A stretch of 64,000 nt of DNA from Actinacidiphila yeochonensis CN732 (GCF_000745345.1 NZ_JQNR01000005.1:2046001-2110000); one strand, 5' to 3'. Shown: positions 35,038 to 45,480, counted from the stretch's first letter. The notes: generated by a model from the letters alone, not told the origin. Program-made: numbers and translations.

Positions 35038-35148
35038 TGTAAGGAGTAGGCCGACTGGTCATCGGCCCGGTGGACGCCGGTTCTCCCCGTATCGGCGTCC
35101 GCGGCACAGAGCGCGGCCGGGTGCTTTTCCCCCTGCCCGGCCGCGCTC
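35038..35148 (+). ncRNA. Candidate small RNA with two C-rich hairpin loops
   Basis: TGACAC (35014-35019), an 18-bp spacer and TGTAAG (35038-35043) could form a promoter. Downstream are two perfect hairpins: GGACGCCG/CGGCGTCC (35072-35079, 35093-35100), loop with four Cs, and GAGCGCGGCCGGG/CCCGGCCGCGCTC (35109-35121, 35136-35148), loop with TTTTCCCCC. Two hairpins with C-rich loops recall actinobacterial 6C RNA, although those carry six or more Cs. It could also be a plain double terminator. Confidence 0.4.
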
Positions 35149-35370
35149 GCCGCCCGCCGCGCCGAGCGGCCGACCCGCGTACCGGGCTCTCCGGTCACCG
35201 CTCCGCGATCACCGCCCACCGGGCACCGTCCGGGCGCTGTGAGGAACGTCCCAACCCCTGCCGCGACCCGCGCGCCGCCGCCCGCCACTACAGTTCGTGG
35301 CGGTTCCGTGGCGCTGCCGTGAGCGGCGGCGTCAGAGCAATCGAGCAGCAACCGAATGGAGGCGTGCGCG

Positions 35371-36951
<1,581 letters not shown>

Positions 36952-36976
36952 CCCGCGCGTCCGGCCGCCGGCTCCC

Positions 36977-37663
36977 TCAGCGGGTGGCGAAGGCGAGGAC
37001 GCGCGGGCCGAGCAGCGACTCGACGCGGTCCAGCAGGGCGAGGGCGGACTCGGCGACCGCCGCCGGGGGGAGGTCGGCGCGGCTGAGCTCGCCGATCTCC
37101 CGGAAGAGCTGCTCCTGCACCCAGCCCAGTTGGGAGGCGACCAGACGCGCCGTCGGGTCGTGCGGCGGCGCGCCCGTCTCGGCGGCCAGCGTGGCGGCGA
37201 GTGCGTCGACCATCGACCGTTCGATCGCGTCCAGCCGCGCGGCCAGCGTCGGTTCGGCCCGGACCATCTCCAGGAACCTGCCGAAGCCCCGGGTCAGCCC
37301 GACCATCCGGTCCCCGTCGCGCAACTCCCGCCGGAGGGTGTCGAGTACGGCGTCGGTGGCGGACTGCCCGGCCGGGCGGTCCCGCACCATCTGCACCATC
37401 CGCTCCGCCGAGACCTCCTCCGGGTAGAAGACGAGGTCCTCCTTGGAGGGGAAGTACGTGTAGACGCTGTTGACCGACACCTCGGCGGTACGGGCGACTT
37501 CGGCGATCGTCACCTGGGCGAAACCGCGTTCGAGGAAGAGCCGGGTGGCGACCTCGGCGATGTGCCGGCGGGTGCGCCGCCGCTTCTCGTCACGCAGACC
37601 GACGGCGAGGATCTCCTCCGCGCGCGTCGACTCCCGCACACGTCCCCGGGTGATTTCGCTCAC
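36977..37663 (-). CDS. TetR family transcriptional regulator
   Basis: A 228-aa protein. HTH at residues ~27-70: KRRRTRRHIAEVATRLFLERGF, VTIAEVARTAEVSVNSVYTYF, PSKEDLV. A C-terminal all-helical ligand domain follows (FGRFLEMVRAEPTLAARLDAI). GTG 37663 (VSEITRGRV). It is convergent with the mutase gene and downstream of the acyltransferase gene on the same strand; the target is unknown. Confidence 0.9.
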   Translation of the reverse strand: MSEITRGRVRESTRAEEILAVGLRDEKRRRTRRHIAEVATRLFLERGFAQVTIAEVARTAEVSVNSVYTYFPSKEDLVFYPEEVSAERMVQMVRDRPAGQSATDAVLDTLRRELRDGDRMVGLTRGFGRFLEMVRAEPTLAARLDAIERSMVDALAATLAAETGAPPHDPTARLVASQLGWVQEQLFREIGELSRADLPPAAVAESALALLDRVESLLGPRVLAFATR

Positions 37664-37728
37664 GGGTCCATCGTAGGACAGCGCGGGCCGGCCGCTCGGC
37701 CTGCCCGCGCCTGCCCTGCGCTGTGGAC

Positions 37729-38940
37729 TCAACGCCTCACCGGAACGGGCGCCTTGTTCAGCAGCCGCTTCAGCCGGGGCCCGAACGGCTTCTCGATCAG
37801 CCGGTGGATGGCGTAGGCGAGCAGCAGCATCAGCACCACCGTGGTCGCGAAGACCGCGGTCGGCGGCAGGCTGGTGTGCTCGTTCAGCTTGCCGATCACC
37901 ACCCAGCCCAGGTGCTCGTGCACCAGGTAGAACGGGTAGGTGAGCGCGCCCGCGACGGACAGCCAGCGCCACCGCAGGTTGGCGATCGGCGGCACCAGGG
38001 TCACCGCGATCACCGCGAGCATGCCCAGGGTGAGCACCACCAGGACCATCAGCACCGAGCGGTGGTGGAAGACCGTCAGGTTCTTCGGCGCCACCAGGGC
38101 CTTGACCTCCTCGCGCTGCCCGAGCAGGAACGCGCCGAGGACGACGCCCCAGGAGAGCGCGTCGTGGCCGAAGCGGCGGATCAGGTAGAGGCCCATGCCG
38201 GCCACGAAGAACGGGGCGTACTCGGGCATCAGCGCGAGCTTGAGGAAGCTCTCACCGGAGGACTCGGCGTACAGCGCGGCCACCGACCACACGGTGCAGA
38301 AGACCAGCACCCGGCGGCGCGACGCGCCCGGCCAGATCACGCACAGCGCGAAGAGGAGGTAGAAGCGCATCTCGGCCCAGAGCGTCCAGCACACGCCGAG
38401 CACCCGCTGGGCGCCGGCCGGCATCTGGAACATGGTGAAGTTCACCAGCAGGTCGGTGGGCGGCACGCGCTTGAGGCCCACGATGGCGAACGCCACGGTG
38501 ATGATGACCAGGGCCGTCCAGTACGCGGGGTAGAGCCGGGTGATGCGGGAGATCGCGAATTCCTTGACGGTGCGGCCCCAGCCGCTCATCGATATGACGA
38601 ATCCGCTGATCACGAAGAATATCTGGACGCCGAGCGGGCCGTAGGAGAACGCCCCGGCCAGGTGCGGGAAGACGTGGTTGGGGTCGCGGCCCCAGGCGGT
38701 GGAGATGTCACCGCCGCGCCCGCCGTAGTGGTAGGCGCACACCATCAGGGCGGCGACCATGCGCAGCCCGTCCAGGGCGCGCAGCCGGTTGCCGGCGCGC
38801 TCGCGGGGCGGTGCGGGTGCGGGCGCCGGCACCGCCGGCGGGAGGGCGTCCGGTGTGCCGGCCGAGGGCGCGGTACCGGGGAGTGCCGGGCCGCTGGGCC
38901 CGGCGGAGTCGTCTGCGGATGCGGGTAGGTGAAGGGTCAT
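37729..38940 (-). CDS. Acyltransferase 3 (OafA-like) family membrane protein
   Basis: A 403-aa, ~10-helix membrane O-acyltransferase. The family RxxDGLR...H motif is RALDGLRMVAALMVCAYHYGG; QIFFVISGFVIS and FYLVHEHLGWVVIG are also typical. A Pro/Ala-rich N-terminal tail precedes it. It overlaps the 3' end of the polysialyltransferase-like gene (ATGA), so it probably acetylates the same wall polysaccharide. Confidence 0.9.
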   Translation of the reverse strand: MTLHLPASADDSAGPSGPALPGTAPSAGTPDALPPAVPAPAPAPPRERAGNRLRALDGLRMVAALMVCAYHYGGRGGDISTAWGRDPNHVFPHLAGAFSYGPLGVQIFFVISGFVISMSGWGRTVKEFAISRITRLYPAYWTALVIITVAFAIVGLKRVPPTDLLVNFTMFQMPAGAQRVLGVCWTLWAEMRFYLLFALCVIWPGASRRRVLVFCTVWSVAALYAESSGESFLKLALMPEYAPFFVAGMGLYLIRRFGHDALSWGVVLGAFLLGQREEVKALVAPKNLTVFHHRSVLMVLVVLTLGMLAVIAVTLVPPIANLRWRWLSVAGALTYPFYLVHEHLGWVVIGKLNEHTSLPPTAVFATTVVLMLLLAYAIHRLIEKPFGPRLKRLLNKAPVPVRR

Positions 38941-40298
38941 CCCAGAGCATTCTTGAGGGCGCGTGCGCGACGGGCGACACGGCGGACGGTCGGGTTGCGG
39001 GGGACGAACGCGAGCCGGGTGGGCACCCCGCCTGGCAGACCGAGTGAGGTCAGGCGGCGGCGCTTGAAGTAGGGGAGGGTGGAGGCGTCGAGGTGGGCGT
39101 CGAGCCACGCCGCGGCCTCGTCGCGCAGCCCCGGGTAGGCGCGGGCCTGCATGCAGAAGCCGACCGCGCGCACCAGCGGCGCGAGGTCGCGGGCGACCTC
39201 CTCGGGTGTGGGCGACGTCCAGGCGCGGACCGCGGCGGCGTCGGCGACGTCGGGCAGCAGCGCGTGCACCAGCGTGACCGGGATCCGGTTGCTGTTCTGG
39301 TAGGGCGCGAGCCGGTCCAGCAGCAGCCGGGTGCCGGTGCGGGCGACGGGGATGCCGTAGAGGACCGAGGCGGTCAGCAGCGCGGTGGAGAAGCAGCCCA
39401 CCACCAGGGCCGGGCGGGCCCGCTGGTAGACGGCCTCGGCGAGGACGGGGGTGTGCAGCACGGTGAGTTCGGCACCCAGCCGCTCGGCCTCGGCCCGCAG
39501 CGGCTCGGTCCACTCGGCGGGCGCTGTCGGGTGCGGCTTGAAGACGATCCGGCGGTGGCCCAGGGCGGCGGCGCCGCGCACCATCGACAGGTGCAGCTCC
39601 TCTTCCTCCTCGGCGGTCAGGATGCCCAGCGCCGACAGGTACTGGCCCAGCAGCAGCGCGGCGTCCTCCGGCAGCGAGGCGAGGTCGTCGCCGCCGGCGT
39701 CACCCGCCGCCTCGGCCACCTCGGCGAGCACCTTGGTGAACTGCTCGCTGGGCACGACCTTCGAGGGCACCCCGTGCTCGGACAGCAGCAGCGGCGTCAG
39801 TCCGGGCACCAGGTCGAGGTGGAGCAGCCGGTCGATGCGGGTGTCCACCAGCAGGCCGATCTTGTTGCGGGTGGGCCCGTAGGACATCAGGCCGTCGGCG
39901 TAGACGGTGATGGGGGCGCCGACGAAGACCTGCGCGAAGGAGAGGGCGGGGGCGACCTGGATGGACTCCACGACCAGTTCCAGGTCGTCGTCGCCGAGGT
40001 CCCACAGCTGCCGGAAGTACCGCTCCCACAGGGGGATGTCGTCCGGGCGCGGCGACCAGCCGGAGGGGTGCATCGGGCTGATCGCGTCGTTCCACGACAG
40101 GACCCGGTCGAACCGGCCGCGCAGCGGGGCGAACCCGGGTGCCTCGGAGACCGGCTGGTGCGTCTCTGGGACGCCGGCGTTGTTGCTGACGACCAGCAGG
40201 CGCCGGTCGGCGGCGGGCAGGCTGCCCGCGTCGAGGGCGGCGGCCAGGGTGGCGATGCCGTACAGGGTGGAGGCGAGGAAGAGCTGGGTGCGGGCCAT
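38937..40298 (-). CDS. Polysialyltransferase-like glycosyltransferase
   Basis: A 453-aa protein resembling bacterial alpha-2,8-polysialyltransferases. The three short family motifs are visible: ADG in VYADGLMSYGPTRN (acidic-acidic-Gly type), HP in RRIVFKPHPTAP and ST in VGCFSTALLTAS. Together with NeuA and NeuB homologues nearby, it is a candidate for polymerising a nonulosonic acid (Kdn in S. coelicolor teichulosonic acid, from memory). The ATG region abuts the GT2 stop (1-nt overlap). Confidence 0.82.
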   Translation of the reverse strand: MARTQLFLASTLYGIATLAAALDAGSLPAADRRLLVVSNNAGVPETHQPVSEAPGFAPLRGRFDRVLSWNDAISPMHPSGWSPRPDDIPLWERYFRQLWDLGDDDLELVVESIQVAPALSFAQVFVGAPITVYADGLMSYGPTRNKIGLLVDTRIDRLLHLDLVPGLTPLLLSEHGVPSKVVPSEQFTKVLAEVAEAAGDAGGDDLASLPEDAALLLGQYLSALGILTAEEEEELHLSMVRGAAALGHRRIVFKPHPTAPAEWTEPLRAEAERLGAELTVLHTPVLAEAVYQRARPALVVGCFSTALLTASVLYGIPVARTGTRLLLDRLAPYQNSNRIPVTLVHALLPDVADAAAVRAWTSPTPEEVARDLAPLVRAVGFCMQARAYPGLRDEAAAWLDAHLDASTLPYFKRRRLTSLGLPGGVPTRLAFVPRNPTVRRVARRARALKNALG

Positions 40299-41401
40299 CA
40301 GGCGGTCACCGTTCCGTCGGCCGGGGCGGACGGGTGGCCGCCGGCGGTGTCGGGCGTGGAGTCGGGGCCGGCACCGTGGCCGGAGTCCGGGCCGGGGCCG
40401 TCCGGCGGGGGGCTGCCCGCGTCGGAGCCGTCGCCACCACCTGAGCGTGCCAGGCGCCAGCGCAACCGCCGTACCTTCGTGCTGCGTTCGAGGTCCATGG
40501 CGTCCAGCGCCTCGGCGAGCACGTCGGCCGGCAGCCGGCCCAGCGCGGCGGCGCTGCGGGCCTTGAGCTGGCGGGCGAGCGCGGGCTCGAACCGGTCGAT
40601 GTTGTCCAGGTGGTGGGCGATGATCGCGCAGTAGGTGCGCACCGCCTTCGGCAGGAAGCGCTTCTCGTCCGGGTCGCCGGCGAGTTCGGCGATCACCTGG
40701 TCGAAGGAGCGGACGAAGTCGAGCTGCCGCTCGTCACCGATCTGGGTGAGGGAGCTGGTCACGCCGCGCCGGTAGTAGATGCCCATCAGGCCCACCACCG
40801 CGCAGGACTCGGCCTCCCGGTGCAGCCGCCAGATCCACGGCCGGTCCTCGGCGGTGCGCAGGTGGACCGGCATGTGCACCAGGCCCCGTTCCACGATCCT
40901 GCGGTGGTAGGCGCCGGCCCACGAGTACGGGTAGTCCACCAGCGAGGGGCGGTCCGCGGGCAGGATCGCCGAGCGCGGGTCGATCCGGGCGTTGCGGCGG
41001 CCGTGCGGGGCGCGGATCACGCTGCGGGCGCTGCCGGTGCACTGCACGTGGTCGGTGCGCAGGAAGTCGACGTCCAACTCGTCCATCGCCTGGACGAGTT
41101 TGGGCAGGTAGCCGGGGGCCATCCAGTCGTCGCCGTCCATGAAGGTGAGGTACCGGCCCTTGGCGGCGTCGATGCCGGCGTTGCGCAGCGCCGCCACCCC
41201 GGTGTGGTCGCGGCGGATGATCCGGGCGCCGGGCAGCGTCCGCACCCCCTCCTCCAGCAACTGGGGTGTCCGGTCTGTCGACCCGTCGTCCATCAGCAGG
41301 AACTCGAAGTCCGAGCGCGCGTTGGCGCGCAGGCTGCGCAGCGCGTCGGGGACGAAGGCCTGCACGTTGAAAAAGGGAACGATGACGGAGAGCTTGACCA
41401 C
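40298..41401 (-). CDS. Glycosyltransferase family 2
   Basis: A 367-aa GT-A fold enzyme: KLSVIVPFFNVQAFVPDALRSL, LLMDDGSTDRTPQLL, RNAGIDAAKGRYLTFMDGDDW with the DxD-type motif. A long C-terminal region is followed by a Gly/Pro/Asp-rich tail. First gene of the leftward operon GT2 - polysialyltransferase - acyltransferase. It may build a linkage or branch sugar of the wall glycopolymer. Confidence 0.92.
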   Translation of the reverse strand: MVKLSVIVPFFNVQAFVPDALRSLRANARSDFEFLLMDDGSTDRTPQLLEEGVRTLPGARIIRRDHTGVAALRNAGIDAAKGRYLTFMDGDDWMAPGYLPKLVQAMDELDVDFLRTDHVQCTGSARSVIRAPHGRRNARIDPRSAILPADRPSLVDYPYSWAGAYHRRIVERGLVHMPVHLRTAEDRPWIWRLHREAESCAVVGLMGIYYRRGVTSSLTQIGDERQLDFVRSFDQVIAELAGDPDEKRFLPKAVRTYCAIIAHHLDNIDRFEPALARQLKARSAAALGRLPADVLAEALDAMDLERSTKVRRLRWRLARSGGGDGSDAGSPPPDGPGPDSGHGAGPDSTPDTAGGHPSAPADGTVTA

Positions 41402-41586
41402 CCTTTCACCTTAGGGGGCTTCGGGTCCCGGTACTTTGCCGCGCGCGTACTTCCAGGTAAACGGAGAATGGACGCACGGTGTCCGGAGGCTGTAATCCGT
41501 CCGGCACGCGAAGTATCGGCATGCTGTTTACCTTCCGTTGGCTTTCGATTAGCCCGATGCCCTGGCGCTCTTCCTACTGTCGATGT
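41402..41586. promoter_or_regulatory. Divergent promoter region of the glycopolymer locus
   Basis: A 185-bp region of lower GC between two divergent operons. AGGTAAAC (41455-41462) and GTTTACCT (41526-41533) form a perfect inverted pair. TACTGT at 41576-41581 may be a -10 element for the rightward gene, only a few bases before its GTG. Confidence 0.5.
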
Positions 41587-42885
41587 GTGCCAGAACGTAC
41601 GTCAGGCCCGCTGCGGGTCACGGTGGTCGCAGACTCGGACACCCGGTGGAAGTGGGGCGCGTTGACCGCGCGCCGGATCGACCCCGAAGCCCGGCTGGAC
41701 GCCCGCCTGTTGCGCGGACGGGCCACGCCGACCGCACGCCAGCTGGCCGAACTCGGCATCCCCGCCGAGTCGATGACCGAGCTGACCGCGCCCGAGCTGC
41801 TGGCCGAGGTCTCCGCGGACACCTGCGACGTGCTCGTGGTGTCCTGCGTGGGTGGCACCGTACAGGCACTGCTGCACGGCTTCGACCGCGCGTGGCGCGA
41901 GCACGCGCGGCGCCCGGTGGTGGTGACCGGCTACGTCGGCGTGGTCTACGAGAAGCTCGCCGACGGCCTGCTGCTGCGGGCCGGCGCGGACCTCGTCCTC
42001 GCCAACAGCGCCCACGACGCGGCGCGCTTCCGGTCGGTCTACTCCGGCGTCGGCCACCCCACCGGCTCCATCGTGGAGACGGCGCTGCCGTTCCTGGACG
42101 GCGAGCGCTACCGGCCGGACGACGGGCGCCCGTTCACCGTCACCTTCGCCGTCCAGCCCTCCGTTCCCGAGGGGCGGGCCGAACGGCTGCACCTGCTGCG
42201 CCGGCTGGTCGGGCACGCCCGCCTGCACCCGGACCGCGAGGTGCTGGTCAAGCTGCGCAGCAAGCCCGGAGAGCACACCACGCACATCGAGGAGAACCCG
42301 TACCAGAAGCTGGTCTCCTCGCTCGACCCGCCGGACAACCTCTCCCTCGTCTACGGTGCGATGGGCGAGGTGCTGGACCGCACCGACCTTCTGGTGACGG
42401 TGAGTTCGACCGCCGCCCTGGAGGCGCTGCACCGCGGCGTGCCCACCGCGATCCTCACCGACTTCGGCATCCGCGAGGCGCTGGGCAACCACCACTTCCT
42501 CGGCTCGGGCTGCCTCGCCTCCTGGGACGAGCTGGACGACGGCCACCTGCCCAAGGCCGACCCGGACTGGACCGCCGCCCAGGGCGTCGGCACCGTCGAC
42601 CCCTACGGCGAACTGCGCGCCCGGGTGCGGGAGTTGCTGATGGCTCCCAAGCTGCCGCGGCTCGCGCCCTACTACACGCTGCGCACCGCTCCCGGGTACC
42701 TGCCCGGGGTGCTCGCCCGGCACGGCCTGGACCCCGAGGGGTTGCCCGCCGCCCGGCTGGCGCCGCGCGACCCCGGCCCCGTCCGCCGGGCCGCCCGCGA
42801 CCTGCTGCGCAACTCCGCGCGGACGGCGTACCGGCAGGGCGTGCAGCGGGTGGCGCCGGCGATCCGCCGCTGGGGGCAGCTGTGA
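41587..42885 (+). CDS. DUF6716 putative glycosyltransferase
   Basis: A 432-aa protein: LRVTVVADSDTRWKWGALTA, VLVVSCVGGTVQALLHGFD, KLRSKPGEHTTHIEENPYQKL, DLLVTVSSTAALEALHRGVPT, TDFGIREALGNHHFLGSG. The SSTAALEA segment recalls the Ser/Thr motif of sialyltransferase-like GT-B enzymes. The family is associated with neuA/neuB clusters in actinobacteria, but its acceptor is unknown. GTG 41587 has no ribosome-binding site and a -10-like TACTGT just upstream, so the mRNA may be leaderless. Confidence 0.8.
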   Translation: MPERTSGPLRVTVVADSDTRWKWGALTARRIDPEARLDARLLRGRATPTARQLAELGIPAESMTELTAPELLAEVSADTCDVLVVSCVGGTVQALLHGFDRAWREHARRPVVVTGYVGVVYEKLADGLLLRAGADLVLANSAHDAARFRSVYSGVGHPTGSIVETALPFLDGERYRPDDGRPFTVTFAVQPSVPEGRAERLHLLRRLVGHARLHPDREVLVKLRSKPGEHTTHIEENPYQKLVSSLDPPDNLSLVYGAMGEVLDRTDLLVTVSSTAALEALHRGVPTAILTDFGIREALGNHHFLGSGCLASWDELDDGHLPKADPDWTAAQGVGTVDPYGELRARVRELLMAPKLPRLAPYYTLRTAPGYLPGVLARHGLDPEGLPAARLAPRDPGPVRRAARDLLRNSARTAYRQGVQRVAPAIRRWGQL

Positions 42886-42983
42886 CCCCGCCCCCGGCGG
42901 CCCCGATACCCCGCACACCTCCGGCGCCCGGGTCCGCGACCCCCGCCCCGGCCTCCCCGCCAGTCGACGACAGGAGCCACCTG

Positions 42984-44207
42984 ATGACCACGACCGACCC
43001 CCGCCCGGGGGAGCTCGACAGCCCGGCGGGGAGCCGCGCCGTGCTCGCGGTGATCCCCGCCCGCGGCGGCTCCAAGGGCGTCCCGGGCAAGAACCTCGCC
43101 ACCGTCGGCGGCGTGCCGCTGGTCTCCCGCGCCGTCCGGGCCTGCGCCGGCGCCCGCCGGGTGAGCCGGGTGCTGGTCTCCACCGACGACCCGGCCATCG
43201 CCGAGGTCGCCCGCACCGCCGGCGCCGACGTGGTGCTGCGCCCGGCCGACATAGCCGGGGACACCGCCTCCAGCGAGGCGGCCGTGCTGCACGCCATGGA
43301 CGCGCACGAGGCGGCCGGCGGCGCGCTCGACGTGGTGCTGCTGGTGCAGTGCACCAGCCCCTTCATCACCAGCGAGGACATCGACGGCGTGGTCGCCGCC
43401 GTGGTCGACGGCGGCGCCGACACCGCGCACACCGTCGCCGCCTTCCACGGCTTCGTGTGGCGCGAGGACGCCGCCGACGGCGGCGGCAACGGCGTCAACC
43501 ACGACAAGGCCGGCCGCCCCCGCCGCCAGGACCGCCCGCAGGACCTGCTGGAGACCGGCGCCGCCTACGCGATGCGGGCGGCCGGCTTCCGCGCCGCCGG
43601 GCACCGCTTCTTCGGCCGCACCGCGCTGGTGCACACCGACCCGGCCCGGGTGCTGGAGATCGACGAGCCCGCCGACCTCGCCCGCGCCCGCGCCCTGGCC
43701 CCGCTCCTCGACCCGCACGCGGCCACCCCCCGGCGGGACGACGTCGACGCGGTCGTCCTCGACTTCGACGGCACCCAGACCGACGACCGGGTGCTGATCG
43801 ACGCCGACGGCCACGAGACCGTCAGCGTCCACCGCGGCGACGGCCTCGGCGTGGCGGCGCTGCGCAGGGCCGGCGTGCCGGTGCTGATCCTGTCCACCGA
43901 GACCAACCCGGTCGTCGCCGCCAGGGCCCGCAAGCTCCAGGTGCCGGTGCTGCACGGCGTCGACCGCAAGGACGTCGCCCTCAAGCAGTGGTGTGCCGAA
44001 CAGGGCATCGCCCCCGAGCGCGTGCTGTACGCGGGCAACGACGTCAACGACCTGCCGTGCTTCGGCCTGGTCGGCTGGCCTGTCGCCGTCGCCGACGCGC
44101 ACGACGTGGTGCGGGCCGCGGCCCGCGCGGTCACCACCGCCGACGGCGGCCGCGGCGCGGTCCGCGAGATCGCCGCCTGGCTGCTGGGCCCCACCCTCGC
44201 CGGCTGA
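42984..44207 (+). CDS. neuA: NeuA-type CMP-nonulosonate synthetase fused to HAD phosphatase
   Basis: A 407-aa two-domain protein. Residues ~15-235 are an acylneuraminate cytidylyltransferase: VIPARGGSKGVPGKNL (nucleotide loop), RVLVSTDDPAIAEVA, LLVQCTSPFIT, HTDPARVLEIDEPADLA. Residues ~250-400 are a KdsC-like HAD phosphatase: VVLDFDGTQTDD, VLILSTETNPVVAARA, VLYAGNDVNDLPC. The fusion could hydrolyse the 9-phosphate of Kdn-9-P and activate the sugar with CTP. Animal CMAS and a Bacteroides Kdn-9-P phosphatase offer precedents. ATG 42984 has AGGAG; GTG 42882 overlapping the DUF6716 stop is an alternative. Confidence 0.88.
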   Translation: MTTTDPRPGELDSPAGSRAVLAVIPARGGSKGVPGKNLATVGGVPLVSRAVRACAGARRVSRVLVSTDDPAIAEVARTAGADVVLRPADIAGDTASSEAAVLHAMDAHEAAGGALDVVLLVQCTSPFITSEDIDGVVAAVVDGGADTAHTVAAFHGFVWREDAADGGGNGVNHDKAGRPRRQDRPQDLLETGAAYAMRAAGFRAAGHRFFGRTALVHTDPARVLEIDEPADLARARALAPLLDPHAATPRRDDVDAVVLDFDGTQTDDRVLIDADGHETVSVHRGDGLGVAALRRAGVPVLILSTETNPVVAARARKLQVPVLHGVDRKDVALKQWCAEQGIAPERVLYAGNDVNDLPCFGLVGWPVAVADAHDVVRAAARAVTTADGGRGAVREIAAWLLGPTLAG

Positions 44208-44296
44208 CGCCGAGCCGCCCGGCGAGGGCACTCCGAACCACTTCCCCAAGGGGCCCGACACCGGCCCCACATCCTCACAGCTAAGGAATCAACGTC

Positions 44297-45238
44297 GTGA
44301 CCACGACCCTTCCCGCCAACCTCCGCGCCGTCGGCTCGCGCCACATCGGCAACGGCCAGCCCGTGTACGTCACCGGTGAGATCGGTATCAACCACAACGG
44401 CGACCTGGAGAACGCGTTCGCGCTCATCGACGCCGCCGTGGCGGCCGGCTGCGACGCGGTGAAGTTCCAGAAGCGCACCCCGGAGATCTGCACCCCGCGC
44501 GACCAGTGGGAGATCGAGCGCGACACCCCCTGGGGCCGGATGACGTACATCGACTACCGCCACCGCGTGGAGTTCGACGAGGACGGCTACCGGGCCATCG
44601 ACGAGTACTGCCGCAAGCGCGGCATCGACTGGTTCGCCTCCCCGTGGGACGTCCCCTCGGTGGAGTTCCTGGAGAAGTTCGACGTGCCGGTGCACAAGGT
44701 CGCCTCCGCCTGCCTCACCGACGACGAGCTGCTGCGCGCGCTGCGCGCCACCGGCCGCACCGTCATCCTGTCCACCGGCATGTCCACCCCGCGCCAGATC
44801 CGGCACGCGGTGGAGGTGCTCGGCAGCGACAACATCGTCCTCTGCCACGCCACCTCGACGTACCCGGCGAAGCACGAGGAGCTCAACCTGCGGATGATCA
44901 ACACGCTCCAGACGGAGTACCCGAACGTGCCGGTCGGCTACTCCGGCCACGAGGTCGGCCTGCAGACCACGCTGGCGGCGGTCGCGCTCGGCGCCGTCTT
45001 CGTCGAGCGGCACATCACCCTGGACCGCGCCATGTGGGGCTCCGACCAGGCCGCGTCCGTCGAGGGCACCGGCCTGGAGCGGCTGGTGCGCGACATCCGC
45101 ATCATCGAGACCTCGCTCGGCGACGGCGTCAAGAAGGTCTACGAGGGCGAGCTCGGCCCGATGAAGAAGCTGCGCCGCGTGGCGGGCGTCGTCGCCGAGG
45201 CCGAGGCCGCGGCCGAGTCGGAGACCGCCGCGGTCTGA
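44297..45238 (+). CDS. neuB: NeuB-family nonulosonate synthase, no SAF domain
   Basis: A 313-aa (beta/alpha)8 enzyme condensing PEP with a hexose or hexosamine substrate. GEIGINHNGDLENAFALIDAA, AGCDAVKFQKRTPE, FASPWDVPSVEFLEKF, TGMSTPRQI, LCHATSTYPAK and GYSGHEVGLQTTLAAVALGA are typical. Ordinary NeuB proteins have a ~60-residue C-terminal SAF (antifreeze-like) domain; here the chain ends soon after YEGELGPMKKLR with an Ala/Glu tail. In this context it is likely the Kdn(-9-P) synthase. GTG 44297 follows AAGGAA. Confidence 0.92.
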   Translation: MTTTLPANLRAVGSRHIGNGQPVYVTGEIGINHNGDLENAFALIDAAVAAGCDAVKFQKRTPEICTPRDQWEIERDTPWGRMTYIDYRHRVEFDEDGYRAIDEYCRKRGIDWFASPWDVPSVEFLEKFDVPVHKVASACLTDDELLRALRATGRTVILSTGMSTPRQIRHAVEVLGSDNIVLCHATSTYPAKHEELNLRMINTLQTEYPNVPVGYSGHEVGLQTTLAAVALGAVFVERHITLDRAMWGSDQAASVEGTGLERLVRDIRIIETSLGDGVKKVYEGELGPMKKLRRVAGVVAEAEAAAESETAAV

Positions 45239-45294
45239 CGCTCCTCCCGGGTCCTGTCCGCGGCGGCCTCCGGGCCGTCCGGACGGGGCCTGAC

Positions 45295-45334
45295 GCGGGC
45301 CCGGTGCCACCCCGTCCGGCGGCACCGGGCCCGC
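45295..45334 (+). terminator. Terminator after neuB
   Basis: Perfect 14-bp stem GCGGGCCCGGTGCC / GGCACCGGGCCCGC (45295-45308, 45321-45334), 57 nt past the neuB stop. Confidence 0.8.
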
Positions 45335-45354
45335 ACCGCACGCACCCCGGCGCC

Positions 45355-45480
45355 GACGCCGTCCGTACGCCTCTGCTCGTACGCCGTTGCCCGTACGTTC
45401 TTGTTCGTTCGCCGTTGCCCGTAGGCCGTTGCCCGTACGTTCGTGCTCGTACGCCGTTGCCCGTACGCCCTTGCAGGTTC
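45355..45480. repeat. 14-bp tandem repeat array
   Basis: Nine consecutive 14-bp units in strict register, consensus GCCGTTGCCCGTAC (exact at 45383, 45425 and 45453; variants at 45355, 45369, 45397, 45411, 45439, 45467). It lies just before the polysialyltransferase-like gene. Confidence 0.92.

Noticed and set aside
34448..35107. 219-aa minus-strand ORF in the 34.5-35.4 kb gap
   Set aside because: Pro/Arg-rich, no domain, overlaps the end of the upstream gene antisense.
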